Positions 42,748-53,234 of a stretch of DNA of 64,000 nt are shown here, in pieces. Each line of letters starts with the position of its first letter. The stretch's first letter is position 1. Both the position numbers and the translations under genes were made by a program. The stretch is taken from positions 18,039,913 to 18,103,912 of the forward strand of contig NC_092257.1 in assembly GCF_036320965.1 (NCBI RefSeq), written 5' to 3'. The notes under the pieces are model-generated. The model was not told the DNA's origin. It saw only the letters and a list, made by a program, of their open reading frames with translations, and did no database searches. This DNA comes from Panulirus ornatus. Its lineage: Eukaryota > Arthropoda > Malacostraca > Decapoda > Palinuridae.

Positions 42748-43389
42748 GGGAAAATGATTCTGAGTGATTGTGGCCTGAACATGCAGGAGGGTGAAAGGCA
42801 TGCAAGGAATAGAGTGAATTGGAACGATGTGGTATATTGGGGTCGACATGCTGTCATTGGATTGAACCAGGGCATGTAAAGCGTCTGGGGTAAACCATGG
42901 AAAGTTTTGTGGGGTCTGGATGTGGAAAGGGAGCTGTGGTTTCAGTGCATTATACATGACAGCTAGAGACTGAGTGTGAACGAATATGGCCTTTGTTGTC
43001 TTTTCCTAGCACTACCTCGCACACGTGCGGGGGAAGGGGGTTGTCAGTTCATGTGTGATGGGGTGGCAACAGGAATGAATAAAGGCAGATAGTATGAATG
43101 ATGTACATGTGTATATATGTATATGTTTGTGTGTGTATATATATGTATACGTTGAGATGTATATGTATGTATATGTGCGTGTGTGGATGTGTTTGTATTT
43201 ACATGTTTATGTGGGTGGGTTGGGCTATTCTTTTGTCTGTTTCCTTGCGCTATCTCGCTAACACGGGAAACAGCGACAAAGTATAATGATAATGATAAAA
43301 GTAGATTCTTTATTATTTAAAGTAATAACCACATTTGTGGATTATGCAAAGTATGTTTTAATTTTTTTGTAATTGTAAACTATCACCAG

Positions 43390-43492
43390 ATGCAGTTGAT
43401 GATTGAGCAGCAAAGATTGGAGAAGGCAGAGAAATTCAAGAAGATGCAAGAAGAACGAAAGAAAACAGAAGATATGCAGATTCCTGAACTTG
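43390..43492 (+). CDS. Pep: Pep-like gene, charged coiled-coil-like exon
   Basis: Exon of 103 bp between AACTATCACCAG and GTAAGA. It encodes MQLMIEQQRLEKAEKFKKMQ, then EERKKTEDMQIPEL, with one base (G) left over for the next exon. Heptad-like spacing of Leu/Ile/Met with many Lys and Glu suggests an alpha-helix, possibly a coiled coil, between fingers 3 and 4. The initial ATG is internal, since the previous exon joins in phase 0 through HLK. Confidence 0.85.
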
Positions 43493-43689
43493 GTAAGATA
43501 GAATGCAAGTTAAATTGAAATGGCATTTTGAAAAATGATATTAAGTTTTTGAATGGTCATAGATGATGTAAATGAGATGTCATCAATTCCAAATTATTGC
43601 AAGTAAATGATGAAGAATGTACTGTAAGGTGTACTGAATTTTATAGATCCAGGTGAAAAACATAAAGCTTTTCTTTTGGGTGTATGTTG

Positions 43690-43875
43690 TTTCAGATATA
43701 TATCTCTGTATGTATATGTATGTATATGTTGAAATGTATAGGTATGTATATGTGCGTGTATGGGCATTTATGTATATTCATGTGTATGTAGGTGGGTTGG
43801 GCCATTCTTTCGTCTGTTTCCTTGCACTACCTCGCTAATGCGGGAGACAGTGACAGAGTATAATAAATAAAGAAT
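43690..43875 (+). mobile_element. LINE-A terminal tail only
   Basis: TG/TA-rich linker followed by GGGTTGGGCCATTCTTTCGT, CTACCTCGCTAATGCGGGAG, ACAGTGACAGAGTATAATAA. Extremely 5'-truncated copy of about 185 bp. Confidence 0.8.
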
Positions 43876-44337
43876 ATTATTTGCTGTTTGATGAATTAAT
43901 CCTCTGATTATATATGTTATAAATCTCCTTCACTAAATTATACTTTTGTACCCTGTGACAATATTTCTCTGATCTCTAGGTTACCCCCCTCATCTCATGA
44001 CACCCTTCATGATTCTTGAAATGCTACCTTGGTTTATTTACTTCTCCTCAAGTCATGCTACCTTTTGGTCTTGCTTTTTCCGTAAGTAATATTTGTTCTC
44101 TCATCTCTCCCTCTAGTTTCCTCCTTGCAGTGTTATAACTCATCACGGTACATTCCTTTATTTGAGTCAGTACTATACTTTTTTGATTCGGGCAGTCCTA
44201 GAGGTCTTGAATTGGCCCCCCAGAAGTGACAGTAGTGGCATTAATGAGGTTTATGATCTCAAAATATCCTCAGTAATGAGAATTAAGATCTTTAACTGAT
44301 ATTAGGTGTTGTCCTTTGGTTATACTATTTTATTATT
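43876..44337. other. Intron stretch with nothing recognised
   Basis: Contains pieces such as TCTCATGACACCCTTCATG and CTTGAATTGGCCCCCCAGAA that I could not match to the repeats of this window. No long frame. Confidence 0.4.
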
Positions 44338-44847
44338 TATTTTGCTTTGTCGCTGTCTCCCGCGTTAGCGAGGTAGTGCAAGGAAACAGACGAAAGAATG
44401 GCCCAACCCACCCAAATACACATGTATATACATACATGTCCACACACGCAAATATAAATGCCTATACATCTCAATGTATACATATATATACACACACAGA
44501 CATATGCATATATACACATGTACATAATTCATACTGTCTGCCCCTATTAATTCTCATCACCACCCCACCACACATGAAATAACAACCCCCTCTCCCCTCA
44601 TGTGTGCGAGGTAGCGCTAGGAAAGGACAATAAAAGGCCACATTCGTTCACACTCAGTCTCTAGCTGTCATGTAATAATGCACTGAAACCACAGCTCCCT
44701 TTCCACATCCAGGCCCCACAGAACTTTCCATGGTTTACCCCAGACGCTTCACATGCCCTGGTTCAATCCATTGACAGCACGTCGACCGCGGTATACCACA
44801 TCGTTCCAATTCACTCTATTCCTTGCACACCTTTCACCCTCCTGCAT
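44338..44847 (-). mobile_element. LINE-A copy, tail and extreme C-terminus, minus strand
   Basis: Antisense full tail: GCTTTGTCGCTGTCTCCCGC, terminal module, linker, second GAGGTAGCGCTAGGAAAGG block, CACACTCAGTCTCTAGCTG, CCATGGTTTACCCCAGACG and the end of the coding region to CACCCTCCTGCA. At 44847 it joins head-to-head with a + copy. Confidence 0.85.
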
Positions 44848-46018
44848 TGAGGATGTAAGGCATATGTACATGTAGGAAGAGAGGAAAGTGATTAGTTCTC
44901 GGTGAATGTAGGTTTGCGGCAGGGGTGTATGATGTCTCCATGGTTGTTTAATTTGTATATGGATGGGGTTGTTAGGGAGGTGAATGCAAGAGTTTTGGAA
45001 AGGGGGGCAAGTATGCAGTCTGTTGTGGATGAGAGAGCTTGGGAAGTGAGTCAGTTGTTGTTCGCTGATGATACAGCGCTGGTGGCTGATTCATGTGAGA
45101 AACTGCAGAAGCTGGTGACTGAGTTTGGTAAAGTGTGTGAAAGAAGAAAGTTAAGAGTAAATGTGAATAAGAGCAAGGTTATTAGGTACAGTAAGGTTGA
45201 GGGTCAAGGCAATTGGGAGGTAAGTTTGAATGGAGAAAAACTGGAGGAAGTAAAGTGTTTTAGATATCTGGGAGTGGATCTGGCAGCGGATGGAACCATG
45301 GAAGCGGAAGTGGATCATAGGGTGGGGGAGGGGGTGAAAATCCTGGGAGCCTTGAATGTGTGGAAGTCGAAAACATTATCTCGGAAAGCAAAAATGAGTA
45401 TGTTTGAAGGAATAGTGGTTCCAACAATATTGTATGGTTGCGAGGCGTGGGCTATGGATAGAGTTGTGCGCAGGAGGGTGGATGTGCTGGAAATGAGATG
45501 TTTGAGGACAATGTGTGGTGTGAGGTGGTTTGATCGAGTAAGTAACGTAAGGGTAAGAGAGATGTGTGGAAATAAAAAGAGCGTGGTTGAGAGAGCAGAA
45601 GAGGGTGTTTTGAAATGGTTTGGGCACATGGAGAGAATGAGTGAGGAAAGATTGACCAAGAGGATATATGTGTCGGAGGTGGAGGGAACGAGGAGAAGTG
45701 GGAGACCAAATTGGAGGTGGAAAGATGGAGTGAAAAAGATTTTGTGTGATCGGGGCCTGAACTTGCAGGAGGGTGAAAGGAGGGCAAGGAATAGAGTGAA
45801 TTGGATCGATGTGGTATACTGGGGTTGACGTGCTGTCAGTGGATTGAATCAGGGCATGTGGAGCGTCTGCGGTAAACCATGGAAAGCTGTGTAGGTATGT
45901 ATACTTGCGTGTGTGGACGTGTATGTATATACATGTGTATTGGGATTGGGTTGGGCCATTTCTTTCGTCTGTTTCCTTGCGCTACCTCGCAAACGCGGGA
46001 GACAGCGGCAAAAAAAAA

Positions 46019-46020
<2 letters not shown>
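44848..46020 (+). mobile_element. LINE-A copy, second half of reverse transcriptase and tail
   Basis: Begins in the GCKAYVHVGREESD segment and runs to the natural stop (45826-45828), tail and terminal module CTACCTCGCAAACGCGGGA near 45985, then an A-rich/(TA)n end. Confidence 0.88.
44902..45828 (+). pseudogene. LINE-A reverse transcriptase C-terminal half, open to the natural stop
   Basis: Open frame of 308 codons without internal stop: NVGLRQGCMMSPWLFNLY, LLFADDTALVADSCEKLQ, YLGVDLAADGTMEAEV, LYGCEAWAMDR, WFGHMERMSEERLTKRIY, RSGRPNWRWKDGVKKI and the natural end IDVVYWG. Relative to other copies one codon is missing in LGALNVWKS (LGALKNVWKS elsewhere). Fingers, first catalytic Asp and endonuclease are absent, so it is a dead fragment, but its intact frame suggests a young insertion. 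Confidence 0.85.
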
Positions 46021-46052
<32 letters not shown>

Positions 46053-46175
46053 ATGTATGTGCTTTTATGGGCATTTATGTACTTATATATGTGTATATGA
46101 GTGGATGGGTCATTCTTCATCTTTCTCTTGGTACTACCTCACTAATGCGGGAAATGGCAATCAAGTATGATATAA
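46021..46175 (+). mobile_element. Second LINE terminal module after the tail
   Basis: Linker with GGCATTTATGTACTTATA, then GATGGGTCATTCTTCATC, CTACCTCACTAATGCGGG and AAATGGCAATCAAGTATGA. It is an older terminal module into or beside which the preceding copy inserted. Confidence 0.75.
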
Positions 46176-46323
46176 AGAATAATATTATAAATATGAATAT
46201 TCAGATATATTTTTCAAACTAATAGAAGCCTTTAATACAACAGATAGTGTATGGTAAGAATATAGAAGTGCCAGGTTATCCCATTCAGGGTAATTCCTAT
46301 ACCTCACCAATTTTACTCATGAT

Positions 46324-46438
46324 TGTCTGTCATAGTAGTGTCATTGCCCAGTAAGGCAATTAAGCATACTAGTCATGATATGTCTGTCATAGTAGTGTCA
46401 TTGCTCAGTAAGGCAAGTAAGCATACTAGTACATGATA
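46324..46438. repeat. 57-bp tandem duplication
   Basis: Two copies of TGTCTGTCATAGTAGTGTCATTG... at 46324-46380 and 46381-46438, each ending near AGCATACTAGT-ATGATA, with three or so differences. The remaining intron up to 46722 shows nothing recognised. Confidence 0.8.
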
Positions 46439-46722
46439 ATACATAGGGGAATATATGAGAACTGTCGTGCATATGGAGATTTAAAGCACAGCAAGTGTGG
46501 TGAAACTTTTGTTGTTGATAGCACATAGATAGTAAGATTGTGTAGAGGGGTAGGAATTTGATCCACCTTGCCCATTTTTTAAGCCTATGAGATTGGGGAC
46601 TCTCGTTTTGGGATATTAATTCCCATAATAGATGCCTTCATTCATGTACTTCATACACACTTGTCTATTGGGAATGTTGTTTTAGATATACTGATAATGT
46701 GATATTCTGATATTATTCACAG

Positions 46723-46833
46723 AATCTTTGAAGAACACACATGATGCTGTAGAAGAGCTGAAGATTACATATAATCATACAAAAGTATGGAAGAAAAATT
46801 ATGTACCAATATTTGATCCTGCAGTTCCTATAG
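46723..46833 (+). CDS. Pep: Pep-like gene, conserved segment before zinc finger 4
   Basis: Exon of 111 bp between TATTATTCACAG and GTAAGT. Two bases complete a Glu codon with the G of the preceding exon; one base is left at the end. It encodes ESLKNTHDAVEELKITYNHT, then KVWKKNYVPIFDPAVPIG. The stretch YVPIFDPAVPIG joins GLNFIQKKIQFCCKVCP in the next exon, forming a folded-looking block around finger 4. It has a well-mixed composition, unlike the low-complexity parts. Confidence 0.88.
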
Positions 46834-46911
46834 GTAAGTTGTGGCTTCATTTAACTTTTCCTTTGAAATTTCTATAATTAACTGAGTATGTATGTATTTT
46901 TTTATTATGCA

Positions 46912-47010
46912 TAATCGCATGTATGAATTTGCACCTCTCAGCACATTGACATCCAAAAGTCTCTCTTTCGTGCGCCTATCAATCAACACGTAATCCAATA
47001 ATCCAATACA
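46912..47010 (-). mobile_element. LINE-A endonuclease fragment, minus strand
   Basis: GCACCTCTCAGCACATTGAC, ATCCAAAAGTCTCTCTTTCG and CAATCAACACGTAATCCAAT are the antisense of the DYVLIDRR...LLDVNVLRGA segment of the endonuclease, as at 60750-60800. Confidence 0.75.
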
Positions 47011-48045
47011 TATCAACATATATATTCATATACATACACATTCACAGACTACATACATACACATGTAGATATTCATACTTGCTTGCCTTCATCTATACCT
47101 GTTGCTACCCTGCCCCACAGGAAAACAGCAATGCTATCCCGTGCTTCAGAAAGGTAGTGCCAGGAATACAGACAAAAAGGCCACATTCATTCACATTCAG
47201 TCTTTAGCTGTCATGTGTAATGCACCGAAACCACAGCTCCCTCTCCACATCCAGGCCCTACAGACCATTCCATGGTTTACCCGAGATGCTTTACATCCCC
47301 TGGTTCAGTCCATTGACAGCACGTCAACCCCAGTATACCACATCATTCCAATTCACTCTATTCCTTGCATGTCTCACCCTCCTGTATGTTCAGGCCCCGA
47401 TCGCTCAAAATCATTTTCATTCCATCCTTCCACCTCCAATTTGGTTTCCTGCATCTCCTTGTTCCCGCCACCTCTGACACATATATCCTCTTTGTCAGTC
47501 TTTCATCACTCATTCTGTCCATATGTCCATACCATTTCAACACACCCTCTTCTGCTCTGTCAACCATACTCTTTTCATTTCCACACATCTCTTTCACCCT
47601 TACATTACTTACTTTATCAAACCAACTCACACTGCATATTGTCCTAAGACATTTCATTTCCAGCACTTCCTTCCTCCTCCATGCACCCCTATCTATAGCC
47701 CATGCCTTGCAACCAATGTTGGAATTACTATTCCTTCAAACATACCCATTTTTGCTCTCCGAGATAATGTTCTTCCACACATTCTTCATTGCTCCCAGAA
47801 CCTTCGCCCCCTCCCCTACCCTGTGACTCACTTCCATGGTTTCATCTGCTGCTAAATCCACTCCCAAATATCTAAAACACTTTACTTCCTCCAATTCTTC
47901 TCCATTCAAACTTACATCCCAATTAACTTGTCCTTCAACTCTGCTGAACCTTATGTCCTTGCTCTTAATCACATTTACTCTCTAATTTCTCCTTTCACAC
48001 ACTTTTCCAAACTCAGTCACCAACCTCTACAGTTTCTCACATGAA
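47011..48045 (-). mobile_element. LINE-A copy, tail and second half of reverse transcriptase, minus strand
   Basis: Antisense tail from the TA-rich linker (47011) through CTTCAGAAAGGTAGTGCCAGG, CACATTCAGTCTTTAGCTG and CCATGGTTTACCCGAG, then the C-terminal part of the reverse transcriptase to AGTTTCTCACATGAATCATGG near 48045. Frames on the minus strand are broken (47358-47666 and 47736-47972). Head-to-head with the + tail that follows. Confidence 0.82.
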
Positions 48046-48430
48046 TCATGGAAAGGTTTGTGGGGCCTGGATGTGGATAGGGGGCTGTGTTTTCAGTTCA
48101 TTATACATGACAGCTAGAGACTGAGTGTGAACAAATGTGGCCTTTTTTTTGTCAGTTTTCCTGGCACTACCTCTCTGAAATAGGGGTAACAATGCTGCCT
48201 CCTGTGGGGTGGGATAGCAACAGGAATGGTTGAAGGCAAGCAAGTATGAATGTGTGCGTGTGTATATATGTATATGTCTGTGTATGTGTATGTATATGTT
48301 GATATGTATATTCATGTATATGTGCGTGTATGGGTGTTTATGTGTATATGAGTGGATGGGTCATTCTTCATTTGTTTCCTGGTGCTACCTCACTGACACG
48401 GGAAATGGCTATAGAGTATAATAATGATTA
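48046..48430 (+). mobile_element. LINE-A tail, older subfamily
   Basis: CATGGAAAGGTTTGTGGGGCC, GACTGAGTGTGAACAAATG, the CCTGTGGGGTGGGATAGC block, TG/TA linker and terminal module CTACCTCACTGACACGGGA near 48387-48405, then AGAGTATAATAATGATTATAAT. Confidence 0.82.
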
Positions 48431-48444
48431 TAATAAAAAATACA

Positions 48445-48652
48445 CCCCTGGGAATAGGGGATAAAGAATATTTCCCATGTATTCCCTGCGTGTCGTAGAA
48501 GGCAACTTAAAGGGGATGGGACTTGGGGGCTGGAAATCCTCCCCTCCAGTTTTACTAGAAGGGGGCAAGTGAGGAGTTTTACCTCTAAGGCTCTGTTGTC
48601 TGTTCTTGAACACTACCTCCCTTACATTGGAAATGGCAAATATGTATTAAAA
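48445..48652 (+). mobile_element. Short LINE-derived retroelement, sense, near full length
   Basis: CCCCTGGGAATAGGGGATAA, CATGTATTCCCTGCGTGTCG, GTAGAAGGCAACTTAAAGGG, GGCTGGAAATCCTCCCCTCC, GGGGCAAGTGAGGAGTTTTA, CACTACCTCCCTTACATTGG, GGCAAATATGTATTAAAAAA. It starts at the same CCCCTGGG and ends in the same module as the unit with target duplication at 26088. Confidence 0.78.
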
Positions 48653-48654
48653 AA

Positions 48655-49165
48655 AATGAAAGGGTAAGAGAGATGTGTGGGGAGGAGAGGGGATGTGTTG
48701 GAATGAATGTTTGAGGACAGTATGTGGTGTGATGTGGTTTTATTGACTAAGTAATGAAAGGGTAAGAGAGAGGTGGGGTGATAAGAAGAGGTGTTGAGAG
48801 AGCTGAAGAGGGCGTGCTAATATTGTTTGAACAAGTTGAGAGAATGAGTGAGGATTGGTTGACAAAGAGGATATATGTGTGAGAAGGGGAAGGGACAAAG
48901 AGAAGGGTGAGACAGAATTGGAGATGCAATAATGGAGTGAAAAGTATATTGAGGGCTCAGGGCCTAAACATGCAGGAGGGTGAAAAGCATGCATGGGGAA
49001 AATAACCTGCTGTTCTTGAACTGAACCAGTGTGTATTAATCATCTGGGTGAAACTACAATAAGTTATGTTGGGCCTGTTTGTGGATGGGGGGCTGTGGTT
49101 TGGTGCAGTAACAGATGCACTGGTGGGAAATGGCAAAAGAGTATGAAAGGATTTGTGATGGCTGG
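48655..49165 (+). mobile_element. Old LINE-A-like C-terminal fragment and tail
   Basis: Starts AATGAAAGGGTAAGAGAGATG (NERVREM segment), contains a partly repeated stretch of the same segment near 48757, then MSEDWLTKRIYV-like sequence near 48845, RQNWRCNNGVKS near 48910, and a decayed tail (GGGCCTGTTTGTGGATGG, GGTGGGAAATGGCAAAAGAG). Confidence 0.65.
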
Positions 49166-49370
49166 CTTTACAGAGGTCTGTTGCTTACCATGTGATTTGC
49201 AACAGTGGTTTTGAACATCCACTCTCAAGATAATGGATATCACTGTACTGACTATGGCATTGATGTCATATAAGTGCTGTGATAAGTCTCGTACTTTCCT
49301 ATGCCTAACAGTAAAAGTATTGGAATTTTTAGTATAGAACCAAGGGCTGGTAATTCTTTGGTTCTTTCAG

Positions 49371-49513
49371 GTTTGAACTTTATTCAGAAGAAGATACAGT
49401 TCTGCTGCAAAGTTTGCCCAAAGATAATAGTGCATACAGCCAAAGAAGCCCATAGCCATTTTTGTTCACCGAGGCACCATGAGAATTATGCTGCTTATCT
49501 TCAGAGATTGGAG
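49371..49513 (+). CDS. Pep: Pep-like gene, zinc finger 4 exon
   Basis: Exon of 143 bp between GGTTCTTTCAG and GTTAGT. With the leftover base it encodes GLNFIQKKIQFCCKVCPKII, VHTAKEAHSHFCSPRHHENY and AAYLQRLE. The finger is CKVC, with His ligands in EAHSHFCSPRH: Cys-x2-Cys, then His-x5-His or a neighbouring His. The FCSPRHHENY ending with the conserved Cys resembles the matrin/U1-like and AKAP95-like class. Donor GTTAGT is non-optimal but the exon at 54759 fits phase 0. Confidence 0.88.
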
Positions 49514-50229
49514 GTTAGTGGGTGCATTTATTTACCTAGAGTAGGAAATTTTTTTGTGGTTTTCACATCCTAGATGTAGTTATTTTTGTAATGTGGAGTT
49601 TCCAGTGTAGTGTGGATGTTACAGTAATGCTAAGTGTGTTCATTAAGTTAACCTGACTGTACTTTCCCTTACATCCTCAATTGTGTCTGGAGTCATTATT
49701 ACATAAGGTCCCAAAACTAATACAGTTCTTGTGTTAGACCTGAAAGCATGTGTTTTTCTTGAGATATGATTCCATTTGCCACCTTTCAGAATTTTTTCAG
49801 TTGTCAAGAATTCTCTGATCTGCTGTAGTCTTATTCCTCTGACAATTTGTCATTCCACTTTTCAACAGATTATATTGTCAAATGATTTTGCAAAATCTGC
49901 AAAGACAGTATGCATTATTTTCCCTCCATAATAGATTCACATGTAGTCTTATTAATTGGCTTCTAATGAACACTTAGGAACCTTCTGGACTAAGTTTGGG
50001 ATGTAATGGAAATTTTTATGAAAGCCTGTTACACTGCAAATTTTAAGGTAAAGACCCATTAGACTGAGTTTAGGATGTAATGATATTGTCTGTTAGTTCC
50101 CAAACTCGGTCCAGGACACAGTACACCAGGAAAGCATGACAACCTATTGGGCATCAATGTTTTGCAGTTTTTTTTTATTTAACTATCATTAAATGTTTTG
50201 TCTGCATGCATAAACAGAGCTTTAAAGTG
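49514..50229. other. Intron stretch with nothing recognised
   Basis: AT-rich. Two weakly similar segments, GGACTAAGTTTGGGATGTAATG (49988) and AGACTGAGTTTAGGATGTAATG (50061), suggest an old local duplication. No coding frame. Confidence 0.45.
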
Positions 50230-50344
50230 ATCACCTATGTAGGTGTAATGGCAACAATGAAAACATTACACCATTATATCATTGATTTACAGTGACATAA
50301 TGGTGTAATGTTTTCATTGATGCTGTTACACCTACATAGGTGAT
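50230..50344. repeat. 115-bp perfect or near-perfect hairpin
   Basis: The left arm (50230-50277) starts ATCACCTATGTAGGTGTAA and contains ATGAAAACATTACACCATTA. The right arm (50297-50344) is its reverse complement over most of its length, ending TTACACCTACATAGGTGAT. The loop is about 19 nt. A bulge of about 8 nt is the main interruption (TGGCAACA opposite TGATGCTG). It could be a foldback/MITE-type element or a small-RNA precursor; no other copy was seen in the window. Confidence 0.85.
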
Positions 50345-51124
50345 TTATGTAAGACTTTGGAGTTTTTCCACCAGTCTGTTTTAAGCACCTGCCCGTTCAA
50401 CACACAAATATCTCGGTCTCCATATTTTCATGCAATTGCAGTGTTTTTATGTTAAAAAGGCTTGTCATTTTGCATTGAATTATGGCAGATAAGGGTGCTG
50501 TCAGTGTTGCATATACAAAGAGATCTAGAAAATGCCAACATTTCTCAAAAGCTTAAAATGATTGAGCGAGCATTATGAGTGTGGGGAGAGTCATGCAAGC
50601 CCCATATTGGACCAGGAGATGATTCAGGTTGATGCCAGGTGACACTGGAATTATTTCCATCTGTTTCAGTGTTGTCTTTGTTACTCCTGGGCAGGCAAAG
50701 GAAAAATGTAGGTTTCCATTACCCTTAGTAATATATCATTTATGACTGTTCCTTGGAAAAATTTAGTATGTAATTGGATTTGGTTTCTATATGACCATCC
50801 CTCCCTCAGTAAGTTAGGTAGAACTTCAGTAAGTTAGTTAAAATGGGGGTTTATTGTATCATTGAGGAATTGCATGTAACAAGAAAAGTCTTCCAGAATT
50901 GTTTTGAAAAAAGCTTGTCAGAATTTTACTGTGTGATTAGTAATAGAAAGTGTGCAAAAATTTCCGTGAGGGTTTGTAGGTGGGATAAGAATGGGTCCTT
51001 GGTCATGCGTGCCAATTTCCAGTCCGATGTTCACTCTTGCAGTTACCACCATTGTGTGCAGATCTGTTACTTGTGTAATTTGGATTTACCTGCCGTTGTG
51101 ATTTTCCTGCAATCTACTGTTTTA
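50345..51124. other. Intron stretch with nothing recognised
   Basis: The + frame at 50843-51208 is open for 121 codons, but it runs into the LINE terminal module at its end and has no recognisable domain. Not called as a gene. Confidence 0.4.
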
Positions 51125-51222
51125 GTATTTGTATGTGTTTATGAGTGGATGGGCCATTTTTCATCTGTTTCCTGGCGCTACCTCACTGATGCTGGAAACA
51201 GTGATTAAATATAATGAATACA
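51125..51222 (+). mobile_element. LINE terminal module, older type
   Basis: TGTGTTTATGAGTGGATGGG, CATCTGTTTCCTGGCGCTAC, CTCACTGATGCTGGAAACAG, TGATTAAATATAATGAAT. Extremely truncated copy. Confidence 0.75.
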
Positions 51223-51504
51223 ACTAGCATCTTAAAGTCCAGCAATATTTTTTTTTCTTTTACCGTAAACCAGCAGAAATAGTGCCCCAAATCTATTAAA
51301 TGACATTTCCATCAATCTGCCTGTTAATTCCTAATGTACTAATATGATTAAAATCTGATTGAACTACATTTGGGACATCATATCTCCCACTTTTGCACAC
51401 TTCCCATTTTTCTCTATGATCTTTGGTTTGCTGTATGCAATTTTTCTTTGAGGTTTTCACAGAAGGTATCCCCACATAGAGTGATAGATGGTTATGTATG
51501 ATTT

Positions 51505-52090
51505 TGTGGTTGGTAGTAGTTGGTAGGGACCCAACGACCAGAGAGATATATTACCAGTACTACCCGCCTGGGTATCAGGAGGGTTAGTGACATATGCTTA
51601 GTGAGCCAGCACTCTAGTGGTTGTCAAGTTGTACTCCTCTGACCCAGGTAGTTATCTTCTCTTTCTACCTCGCTAATATGTGGACTACAGGCATTCTGTC
51701 TACAAACGTAAAATTTCTCCTTGTCATGTAACACTGCACAACATGTAACTCAAACAGCTCATTCTTCGTAACGCTAGATTTTCCTGTGATGAGCACTGTG
51801 CACTAGCCCTGCCTTTTGGCAAATGGTAGGAGCCGTAGATAGAAGTGGAAGTTAGGAGCATTAGGTAGAGACATAGGTAGCAGTAGTAGGTAGGAGCATT
51901 AGATAGAAGTAGACATTAGGATCATTAGGTAGGAGCCTTTGGTAATTAACACTGCACTAGACTTGCCCTCTGCCAGTGGCCTGTTCAGGATGAGGCACTA
52001 AAGGCTAAGCAGCACTGGAGTCCTTTAGTCATGGAAACTCTCTTGCCATGGCTACTCCTTTGAGGGAGTTCCAATTGGAACGCATCTGAG
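51505..52090 (-). repeat. 600-bp noncoding repeat, copy 3, minus strand
   Basis: Antisense of the copies at 33230 and 35883: GGTAATATACC-type start, GGGTATCAGGAGGGTTAGTG, GTGAGCCAGCACTCTAGTGG, GGACTACAGGCATTCTGTC, GCCCTGCCTTTTGGCAAATG, CTGCCAGTGGCCTGTTCAGG, GGAGTTCCAATTGGAACGC. It directly adjoins the T-rich start of the LINE at 52092. Confidence 0.75.
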
Positions 52091-52091
52091 A

Positions 52092-53217
52092 TTTTTTTTT
52101 TTTTTCTGCTTTGTCGCTGTCTCCCGCTTTTGTGAGGTAGCGCAAGGAAACAGATGAAAGAAATGGCCCAACCCACCCCCATACACGTGGATATACATAC
52201 ACGTCCACACACACAAATATACATACCTACACAGCTTTCCATGGTTTACCCCAGACGCTTCACATGCCCTGATTCAATCCACTGACAGCACGTCAACCCC
52301 GGTATACCACATCGATCTAATTCACTCTATTCCTTGCCCTCCTTTCACCCTCCTGCATGTTTAGGCCCCGATCACACAAAATCTTTTTCACTCCATCTTT
52401 CCACCTCCTAATTTGGTCTCCCACTTCTCCTCGTTCCCTCCACCTCCAACACATATATCCTCTTGGTCAATCTTTCCTCACTTATTCTCTCCATGTGCCC
52501 AAACCATTTCAAAACACCCTCTTCTGCTCTCTCAACCACACTCTTTTTATTTCCACACATCTCTCTTACCCTTACGTTACTTACTCGATCAAACCACCTC
52601 ACACCACACATTGTCCTCAAACATCTCATTTCCAGCACATCCATCCTCCTGCGCACAACTCTATCCATAGCCCACGCCTCGCAACCATACAACATTGTAT
52701 TCCTTCAAACATACCCATTTTTGCTTTCCGAGATAATGTTCTCGACTTCCACACATTCTTCAAGGCTCCCAGAATTTTCGCCCCCTCCCCCACCCTATGA
52801 TCCACTTCCGCTTCCATGGTTCCATCCGCTGCCAGATCCACTCCCAGATATCTAAAACACTTTACTTCCTCCAGTTTTTCTCCATTCAAACTTACCTCCC
52901 AATTGACTTGACCCTCAACGCTACTGTACCTAATAACCTTGCTCTTATTGACATTTACTCTTAACTTTCTTCTTTCACACACTTTACCAAACTCAGTCAC
53001 CAGCTTCTGCAGTTTCTCACATGAATCAGCCACCAGCGCTGTATCATCAGCGAACAACAACTGACTCACTTCCCAAGCTCTCTCATCCCCAACAGACTTC
53101 ATACTTGCCCCTCTTTCCAAAACTCTTGCATTCACCTTCCTAACAACCCCATCCATAAACAAATTAAACAACCATGGAGACATCACACACCCCTGCCGCA
53201 AACCCACATTCACTGAA
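52092..53217 (-). mobile_element. LINE-A copy, tail and second half of reverse transcriptase, minus strand
   Basis: Starts with poly-T and antisense GCTTTGTCGCTGTCTCCCGC and runs to the NVGLRQGC segment at 53213. On the minus strand 52626-53213 is open (NVGLRQGCVMSPWLFNLF, LLFADDTALVAD, YLGVDLAADG); a deletion at about 52690 (IVVPTMLYG segment reduced) shifts the frame, and 52408-52695 continues in another frame to RRSGRPN. A further extra base near 52410 breaks the end. Confidence 0.85.
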
Positions 53218-53234
53218 TCTTTGTTATTAATATT

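Larger units (their letters stand above)
39640..43300 (+). mobile_element. LINE-A copy, most complete: 5' leader, endonuclease, reverse transcriptase, tail
   Basis: The only + copy retaining sequence upstream of the endonuclease. The leader (39665-39800) has GTAGAAGGCGACTAAAGGGG, CCCTCCCCTCCTTGTATTTC, AAGGAGTCACACGGGGAGTG, CTCATCCTCCTCAAAGGCTC and GGGGTGTCTAAATGTGTGTG. Coding relics follow (39857-42770), then the older-subfamily tail and the terminal module CTATCTCGCTAACACGGGA near 43250 with ACAAAGTATAATGATAATG. It ends about 90 bp before the acceptor of the Pep-like exon at 43390. Confidence 0.88.

Noticed and set aside
50843..51208. 121-codon + frame as a small gene
   Set aside because: No recognisable domain, no supporting splice structure, and the last part is a LINE terminal module.
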